Shown piece by piece: positions 57,741 through 64,000 of a stretch of 64,000 nt of DNA. Numbering within the stretch: the stretch's first letter is position 1; the number at the start of each line of letters is the position of its first letter. The position numbers were made by a program, and so were the translations under genes. Source of the DNA: Hermodice carunculata (Eukaryota > Annelida > Polychaeta > Eunicida > Amphinomidae); contig OZ026618.1 in assembly GCA_964020975.1 (NCBI GenBank), positions 30,731,306 to 30,795,305 of the forward strand, given 5' to 3'. The notes under the pieces are model-generated. The model was not told the DNA's origin and did no database searches. It saw nothing but the letters and a program-made list of their open reading frames with translations.

Positions 57741-58095
57741 TATAGGACCCAGTGTAAAAGTTCTACTTTTTTGGTAGAAATGATGATTATTTTCAAAAGT
57801 CGAAGAGCTTTGCCATGAATGGGACAGTGCAATTGGCTATTGTGGCCCGTTACACGTGAATCTGGCTTGTTGCTAGGCATGAGAAGAAAAAAACTTCTAC
57901 CACTGCTCTTGAAATACGTGTTCTCACTTTTACCTCTACATATACATTTACAGTAATTACCTGTAGAACATACCTCACTGCTTTTGTGGCTGAATAACTT
58001 GGGTATAAACAAACCTTTCCCCCTCGAATTAAGACCTGAGGCATGTGATCTTGATAGGTCTCATCCACAGTTCTCAGGCAAAATGTCTTTCACTA
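57741..58095. other. Intergenic DNA, no gene seen
   Basis: No domain or bounded repeat recognised. Confidence 0.4.
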
Positions 58096-58275
58096 CAGTA
58101 GTCCCTCCTTTGAAAGACCACTCCTTTGGGAGACCACCTCCTTTGAGAGACCACAGTTGTCAGGTCTTTCTGTAGTACTTTTCATGTTATTTATACCTCC
58201 TGTGAGGGACCGCCTGCTTTATGTGACCACCTTTTGGCTGGCACTAGGCGCAGTCTCTCAAAGGAGGGACTACTG
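58096..58275. mobile_element. pogo-type MITE, family Q copy 2
   Basis: 180 bp flanked by TA (58094-58095, 58276-58277). Inverted ends CAGTAGTCCCTCCTTTGA and TCAAAGGAGGGACTACTG. The centre shares TTTTCATGTTATTTATACCT-like and TATGTGACCACCTTTTGG words with 37550-37729, so the two are one family with different ends. Confidence 0.85.
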
Positions 58276-58277
58276 TA

Positions 58278-58345
58278 CTGTTGAAATTACTTGAAAACAC
58301 TAAAGCAGATGCCATTTAACCAGCAGCCAGTTTTGGTCATTTCAG
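58278..58345 (-). mobile_element. piggyBac-type MITE family A, fragment
   Basis: Reverse strand reads AAACTGGCTGCTGG, then GCATCTGCTTTAGTGTTTTC and AAGTAATTTCAACAGT, parallel to 38145-38190. It abuts the family Q MITE, which may have inserted into it. Confidence 0.5.
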
Positions 58346-59013
58346 GGGGAAGGGTCACGAGATGTTTATTTTCGAAATAATTACCTGTAAAAGTAGAGGC
58401 AAAAGCAGGTTGTTGGCAGAAAAAAAAATAATAATGTCTACTGGAGATTGTAAAGTGTGGGCAAAAATGTGGAATTTACTGATTTAAAATATGCAAGAAC
58501 TCAATGTGTTTAAACATACGGTGAATCTGTTTTAAGTGGAAGATGTTAAAATGGCTACTTAGGGATCATGTATACACGAACCATTCCAAAACTTAGATAA
58601 ACCATCAAACATGGGGAAGGGGATCTAGCTCAAACTGAAATTTCACCAAGCATTTGGAAATATGCAATTGAATTACCATACTTTACAGTGTATACAAAAT
58701 TTACCTTACTACTCTGTTTTTTATAGTTTTATATAGATGTGTATCACCACACATAAAATATGCATGCATATTTGTATGACGTATTTCTATTTTCCTTCCA
58801 GTATTTGAATTATAAGTTTTGCAGGGGCAGTTGTGTGTTAGTAACCTAGTTCCAGGTAAATGGCAATTTTGGACGTGGGGGAAAGGCGTCAATGTCAGTC
58901 CATTCGACAATTGAAGTTTTGGAATGGTTTTAAAGTTTTGGAATGGTTTTACATGTATATGTACATGATCCCTTAATGTAGATGCACTCCTGATTAAAGG
59001 TATTGTTGTGAAG
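58346..59013. other. Intergenic DNA, no gene seen
   Basis: AT-rich. A short direct repeat TTTTGGAATGGTTTTA occurs at 58915-58950. No coding sequence. Confidence 0.4.
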
Positions 59014-59015
59014 TA

Positions 59016-59179
59016 CAGTAAAACCCCATTATGACGACACTCAGGTATGTGATGTAGTCACTTAATAATACAAGTTTTGAGACACTTATAGTCAGGTTCC
59101 TTTGTTATTTGACTTCGTTATCTTATATCTCATACATTTTGCAGGGAACAGATGATGTCATTATAATAAGGTTTTACTA
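59016..59179. mobile_element. pogo-type MITE, family P copy 3
   Basis: 164 bp flanked by TA (59014-59015, 59180-59181). Ends CAGTAAAACCCCATTATGAC and ATTATAATAAGGTTTTACTA. Same family as 35181 and 39991. Confidence 0.8.
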
Positions 59180-59495
59180 TACAAATTTTATGCCTATGAT
59201 GTTATAACATGTTATCCCATCATATCTTATAACATTACAATGAGTGCCTACACATGTGGTGAAGCGATAACATTAAAGCGTATGTGTAGCTGTCTTAAAC
59301 ATGCAGTTAATTCTATCAGTTGTTTTTATGGGTACCAAGGGCACTTAAAGTTAACATTATATCGAGAGTATGCACATTTTTCGTATGAAATATTTTTAAT
59401 GGTGCTCATTTTATCTTCTTTAATTATTCTTCAGCCTCTAAATGCCTATGTAATAATTCATTATTAACTATTTGGGGTGGCTACCATGTTAGCGG

Positions 59496-59622
59496 GGCGA
59501 AACCCACTCATGCAGGCACAAGTACTCGGCACATCTGTGCGCGCACGACAGAATAAAGTGTAGGCTTATAGTGCTTTATTCCGTTGTTCAACTCCCTTGT
59601 GCCCGTATGAGTGGGTTTCGCC
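59496..59622. repeat. Inverted repeat at the 3' end of the Penelope-like element
   Basis: Arms GGCGAAACCCACTCATGCAG (59496-59515, continuing GCACAAGT) and the near-complement ending TGAGTGGGTTTCGCC at 59622 flank a 72-base loop that includes AATAAAG on both strands. It lies just beyond the GIY-YIG end of the element. Confidence 0.75.
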
Positions 59623-61299
59623 AAGAGCTTTATCTGCTCTGTGGAAGCAGTCTGATTGCAGGGAAAGTGAAACGGTTGAATGTACGTTGTTTATTTATGT
59701 TCAGACCCGATGGTGCAAGGGTGCGTAATTCGCTTATCCACGTGCTTTCCGTGGCAAAGACAGACTGATGTACTGTTGTTATGGATAACACTGATACCAA
59801 TGACTCTCAAGTTGTAAATAGTATAGTTGTTTTGATTAAAGTGTGAAGCTACTGAAGTTTCTCTGTCATGTATTATGTTTCGTCTGTTATTGTACACGTT
59901 TATTGAGAGTTTGTGACGACTGTCCAATGTATTGTAAATGGCATAAGTCACAACTGAGACGATAAATAATGTAAGATTGACAGTTCACCTTATGCGAAAT
60001 GTAGCATGTGATTTAGTCCTGTGAGACCGGAAAATATCGGTGTTGATCATGTGTTGACATGTAGTGCAAGGTTTGCTGCATCGTCTGCCACCGTGGATGT
60101 ATATGGGGCGGGGTATATCTGTAGCCACTAAGTAATCTCTTAGGTTGCGTGGATGTCTGTAGATATTGCCAGTTTTGCAGTGGTGAATATTGATGCAGGG
60201 TCTCAGGGTGTGAACTTATTGAATCCCAATTATTCTGGGCTGTTTTCTGTATCATGGGAGAAGAGGGATTGTGTGTGGTGATGAGGTTCATGACAGATCA
60301 GATGTGTGAATGATTATCTTCATATGATAAAACATCATCCCGATTAACAGTAGCGGCTTTGTTAAATGGCTAACTCAATAATTTGGCCAGGGTACCTGCT
60401 GTCTAATAGGTGCATCTTGAGAATAGAGGCCTGGTGTAAAATGGTGTTTTTCTCGGAGCAAATACGTCGGATGCGTATGGCCTTACTGTATGGGATGGCT
60501 CTTAGGCAATGCCTGGGGCGACAAAAATCAAATTTGAGATCATTGTGGCTGTCCGTCGGTTTTTGGTACACATTGGTTTGTATCTTGCCATTATGTAACT
60601 TAACGAGAACATCTAGGAAAGGTAATTCTTCGTTAAATGACTCGTGAGTAAATTTGAATTTGATAGCCAAATGAAATCCATTAATAAAAGTTAAAAAAGT
60701 ATGGAGAGATGTCTCCCTATGAGGCCAAACAAAGAACACATCGTCGCTGAAACGCCAACAGACTTTCAGTTTTGGTGGTGCCGCCTTCAGCCTGTGGGTT
60801 TCTAGATCATTCATGAATAAATTAGCCGAATTAGATGCCATGTTTATACCCATGGCGGTCCCTGAGCTTTTACAAATAAAACTTGTCGTTGAGTTTGAAG
60901 CAGTTGTTGTGGGTTGAGACCAAATGAATACATTTCAATAACAAGAGGGCAGTGTGAACAGCCCATGCTCAGCTGACCTAGACATACATCACACTTGCGG
61001 CTCTGTGAACGTGGGATACGATCAAGGTCACACATGTACTGAGTAAGTCTGACCTTTATAGAAGAACACTAACATGTGCATCATCAAGGTCCCAGCTCAA
61101 GTAGTTCTTCAGTTATGGTAAACAGTAAAATTCATGTATGTTGCACTGTGACCCCTGAAATGAGTACAAGGTCACTCGTGTACTGTCTAAGCATAACCTT
61201 CACAGAAAAACATTAATATGTGCAACATCAAGGTCCCAACTCAAAACAGATATCAAGCTATCAAGTGAACAGTAAATTTTGAGTCAGTTGTCCTGTGAC

Positions 61300-62207
61300 C
61301 TTGGGAATAAGGTCAAGGTCCAAACATCTCTGGAGCATGAATATTTGCACAAAATAGGTAGACACTTATAAAAGGTACATCCCTACCAAGTTTGGCACAA
61401 ATCTGGCCAAAATTATTTAAGTTATAACCATTATAAGAAATTTCCATGTTAAACTTTCCTATTAGAACTTTTTTTAAAGATTTTCGAAAAAAATCATAAA
61501 AATCCCAAAAGCACTGGAGCGTGACCATTTGAACAAACTTGGTAGAGACCCACCCAAGGTACATTGTCACCAGGTTTAAAGTTAATCTGACACACAGTTT
61601 CTTCAGAGCAGTCCAAAATGTGAATTACCATTAGAATGGCCATTGACTTGCATAGTAAGCAATAGAAAAGGTGCATTTACCGAGAAGTACCTGAATTGAA
61701 CAAAATCATTAAAAATCAGGAATCCACAGCAGTGCTACTTAGTGAACATCTTTGCTTGAACCTTTTACAAAAAACAAATCCACCAAATTTCAACCTAATC
61801 TGATTAACGGTTCTGAAGAAGTCACAAGTAACGAAAACACAGATAAATTCACAAAAAACAAAAACAAAAACAAAAAAACGAACAAACAAACCAAAAAAAA
61901 TGTAGCACCACTTGGTGAACAAATTAAGAACTATGAGTCGCTAGGTTATAGTGTTTTTATGTAATATAAAAGCAACTGGGTGAGCGGAGAAGATTTTTTA
62001 AGATTTGGCCAAAAAAGAAAAATCCAAAAATCAATGGAGCATGACCATTTGAACAAGCTTGGTAGAGACCCATCCAAGGCACATCCCCACCATGTTTGAA
62101 GTGAATCTGGATGACGGTTTTGAAGAAGTCGAAAATGTGAATTGTGGACAGACGAAGGACGACAGACCCTCACAAAACCTCTGCTGACTGACAAGTCAGC
62201 TGAGCTA
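61300..62207 (-). repeat. AGCTCAGCTGA head-palindrome repeat, inserted in the Penelope element
   Basis: Reverse copy of the 1508-3195 type. Its palindromic head (62178-62207) lies at the right and its body holds the complements of CTACCAAGTTTGTTCAAATGG and CACCAGGTGG-like phrases. Penelope reverse transcriptase sequence resumes on both sides, so the repeat landed in an existing Penelope copy. Confidence 0.7.
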
Positions 62208-62433
62208 AAAAACAAGTAGGCAGTTGTATGATCCTGGAATTGCGTGCAGTTTTGGCCCCTGCAATGGTGTCGCGGTGTCGTATGCAAATATACAGAGATT
62301 TGACATGAGCCGTAACCAGAAGGTCAGTGGGTTCGAACTTAATGCGACACAATTTAAGTAAAAAGTCCGCAGTGTCCTTTAAAAATGACGAAGTTTTAAA
62401 GACAAGGGGTTTGAAATGGGCATCAATGAACGC

Positions 62434-62482
62434 TGTTTTTTTGTTTTTTTTTTTGTTTTTTTTGTTTTTGTTTTTGTTTTTC
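62434..62482. repeat. (GTTTTT)n tract
   Basis: T-rich run with regular G, within the Penelope element. Similar T/G tracts occur at 63090-63133, and an AAAAAC tract at 61856-61900. Confidence 0.9.
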
Positions 62483-63600
62483 CAGTCGGGCTTTGAACCA
62501 CCGAAACAATGGGTCTCTCCGGCTGGTTGACCTTCCGTACTTTGGGTCGAAAATATAGAACCGGGGTCCTGGCGTGGACGGTGGTCAGTATTTTCTTTTC
62601 TTGTGGACCGATGTGCCCCTCTTCTATACATAGTGGACATGAAGGAGTTAATCTCTGAATTGAAAGTGAAAGTGAGGTCGCGATCAACTGCTTTGTACAT
62701 GTATACTGAAGACTGAAGAGTCAGATAGCTGGCGTAGGCCCTCATTGATATAGACAGACGTATTCATTATCACGATTGCCCCACCCCTAACAGCTGGTTT
62801 TATTACCAAGTTCTTATTCTGGCCAAGTGACTTTGATCTTGCCATGTGTGTCTTGCTGAAATTGTGGCCATGTTTAGCACAGATCAGGAGATGCGGAATA
62901 GAAGATTCCGTAGTCTCTATATATGAGTCTAATACTTGACATAAGTTATTTGGTGGGGTGAATGGAGATGTGGACGAGTATTTTGATACATGTAGTACCA
63001 CAGATGGATTGGGATGCTCAGAGTTGGCTGTAGGCCTACTCGTGAAGATAGTGGGCCAATTGCCATTGTGAGCAGGAATTGAAGAAATGTTTTTTTTTTT
63101 TGTTTGTTTGTTTGTTTGTTTTTTTTTTTTTTGTAGAATCTTTGGCCCATTTTGAGATGCGTCTGGTCTTCAGTCTGGTCTCTTCTAATTTCTGTTTACT
63201 CGGCATCGACTAAATGTGGTCTATCTCCGTGCCCGAAGTGTTGTCCTGGAGTAAAGCGTAGGTTTGCTGGATTTCTGTATGTACAAAATCCCTATGTGAC
63301 TGCCAAAGAGTGTACAGGCAATTGATTAGTCATGCTTGAGTCTTTGAACAATAGACGATAATCAGATGCCATTCTGTTGAAAATTTGGAATCTAAGTGTT
63401 GCATTTGTGGTTCAATGTTAATTGTTAGGCCTATAGGTGTGGTCCCTTGTTGAGTGTTATCCAAGAGGGACCTGGCATGATGCGTGGCTCCAGCGAGGCC
63501 TAATGTTAACTTGAGGCCTGCATGTCCGGGCTGCATGTTCTCTGATACACTGTTGGTAAATTGACGGCAGGAGTCTCTGTGGTTTCGCCGGTAGACCTGG

Positions 63601-63845
63601 GGCTGAGGCCCAACTCAAGGTCCGACCCAAGCATGGTCGCTGGCGAGTCTCTCAAGTCTGGGTTGGAGCTGGATTTATGGAGATTCTGTGATAAAAGCTC
63701 AGGTGCTATTCTTTTCATCGGAGCCGTGAGAGAGAAACTGAGAGGGAAGTTCAGAAAGTCGGGAGCTGATAAAAAACCTGAAAAGTGCAATCACCATGAT
63801 GGGGTAGAACTAGAAGAGTGATGCAAACCCAAAGCTAATGCATTG
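63601..63845. other. Flank of the Penelope element, no gene seen
   Basis: Open frames exist on both strands (63561-63821 + and 63790-63506 -) with no recognised domain. The reverse one may be the 5' leader of the Penelope element. Confidence 0.35.
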
Positions 63846-64000
63846 CAGGGCCGTAGCCAGCCTCCTAAAATAGAGGAGGCAAAGGGTACTGGTGGGGGTG
63901 GGTTTGGGAGGGGGGCATGCCCCCCTCCCAAGATTGAAAAATGGCACATAAAATGGTGTAATTTGGTGGGTTTTGAAGGGAAAAAAAGACTTTATACATA
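63846..64000. mobile_element. hAT-like MITE, left part, cut by the window end
   Basis: Starts CAGGGCCGTAGCCAGC and has a GC-rich stem (GGGAGGGGGGCATGCCCCCC). The end resembles the CAGGGGCGGATCCAGC end of the element at 16056, so both may belong to the hAT group. The right end lies outside the window. Confidence 0.45.

Larger units (their letters stand above)
59540..63600 (-). mobile_element. Penelope-like retroelement with GIY-YIG region, broken
   Basis: Reverse strand parts in order: an N-terminal Penelope segment (63001-62684, with NLVIKPAVRGGAIVIMNTS and EGLRQLSDSS), the start of the reverse transcriptase (about 62400-62215, with AHVKSLYICIRH), the later reverse transcriptase (about 60970-60362, with MGINMASNSANLFMNDLE, CWRFSDDVFFVW and LPFLDVLV), a linker, and a GIY-YIG-type endonuclease (about 59985-59690, with SYIIYRLSCDLCHLQYIGQS and WISELRTLAPSGLNI). 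This order defines GIY-YIG-bearing Penelope-like elements. The 61300-62207 repeat is inserted within the reverse transcriptase. The 5' limit is uncertain. Several breaks are present, so the copy is inactive. Confidence 0.85.

Noticed and set aside
59496-59622. Hammerhead ribozyme at the 3' end of the Penelope element
   Set aside because: Penelope elements often carry one, but I could not find the CTGATGA core with a properly placed GAAA; only a simple inverted repeat is visible.
60366-60647. Plus-strand frame of 93 residues
   Set aside because: It is the shadow of the Penelope reverse transcriptase on the reverse strand.

Overview
This is nuclear DNA from an animal, almost certainly a marine invertebrate. 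Long AT-rich introns, canonical GT-AG splice sites, and a mix of CR1-like LINEs, DIRS, Penelope, Ty3/Gypsy, Tc1/mariner and many MITEs point that way. The mix fits a deuterostome such as an echinoderm, hemichordate or lancelet, but I cannot fix the phylum from this window. There is no operon structure, and I saw no tRNA, rRNA or CRISPR array.

Only one host gene can be supported from end to end: an aldo-keto reductase on the + strand in six coding exons between 34976 and 56827. The joined exons give 840 bases, read as 279 residues plus a stop, with the whole catalytic tetrad present. Its introns carry most of the right half of the window: pogo-type and piggyBac-type MITEs, microsatellites, a decayed duplicate of the start of exon 4, and a large minus-strand Ty3/Gypsy fossil (about 44.8-52.9 kb). 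That fossil carries an extra region resembling a TatD-type metal-dependent nuclease downstream of its integrase.

Left half: 1.5-3.2 kb holds two copies of a repeat that starts with an AGCTCAGCTGA palindrome. 3.3-7.7 kb is a DIRS-type (tyrosine recombinase) retroelement fossil. 7.7-9.25 kb holds a LINE endonuclease fragment and a Gypsy pol fragment interrupted by a LINE 3' tail. 9.3-14.6 kb holds two LINEs arranged head to head. 17.0-18.9 kb is a composite satellite and microsatellite. 20.7-21.7 kb is another head-palindrome repeat. 22.4-22.7 and 29.4-29.8 kb are arrays of a TTGACC / GGTCAA motif. 24107-26675 is a nearly complete Tc1/mariner-superfamily transposon with 231-bp inverted repeats, a TA target duplication and a DD(about 83)E transposase resembling the Sailor group; it has one stop codon and one catalytic Asp-to-Asn change.

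Right part: 31.08-34.46 kb is a second DIRS copy that still shows inverted terminal repeats and the internal complementary region. 59.5-63.6 kb (minus) is a Penelope-like retroelement with a GIY-YIG region, split by one of the head-palindrome repeats. The window ends inside an hAT-like MITE.

The most unusual items are the TatD-like region inside a Gypsy element, the Sailor-like transposon, the readable DIRS end architecture, a family of piggyBac-like MITEs built around a GTCAACAGC hairpin (with one copy lacking the hairpin), and the duplicated exon relic in the aldo-keto reductase gene.
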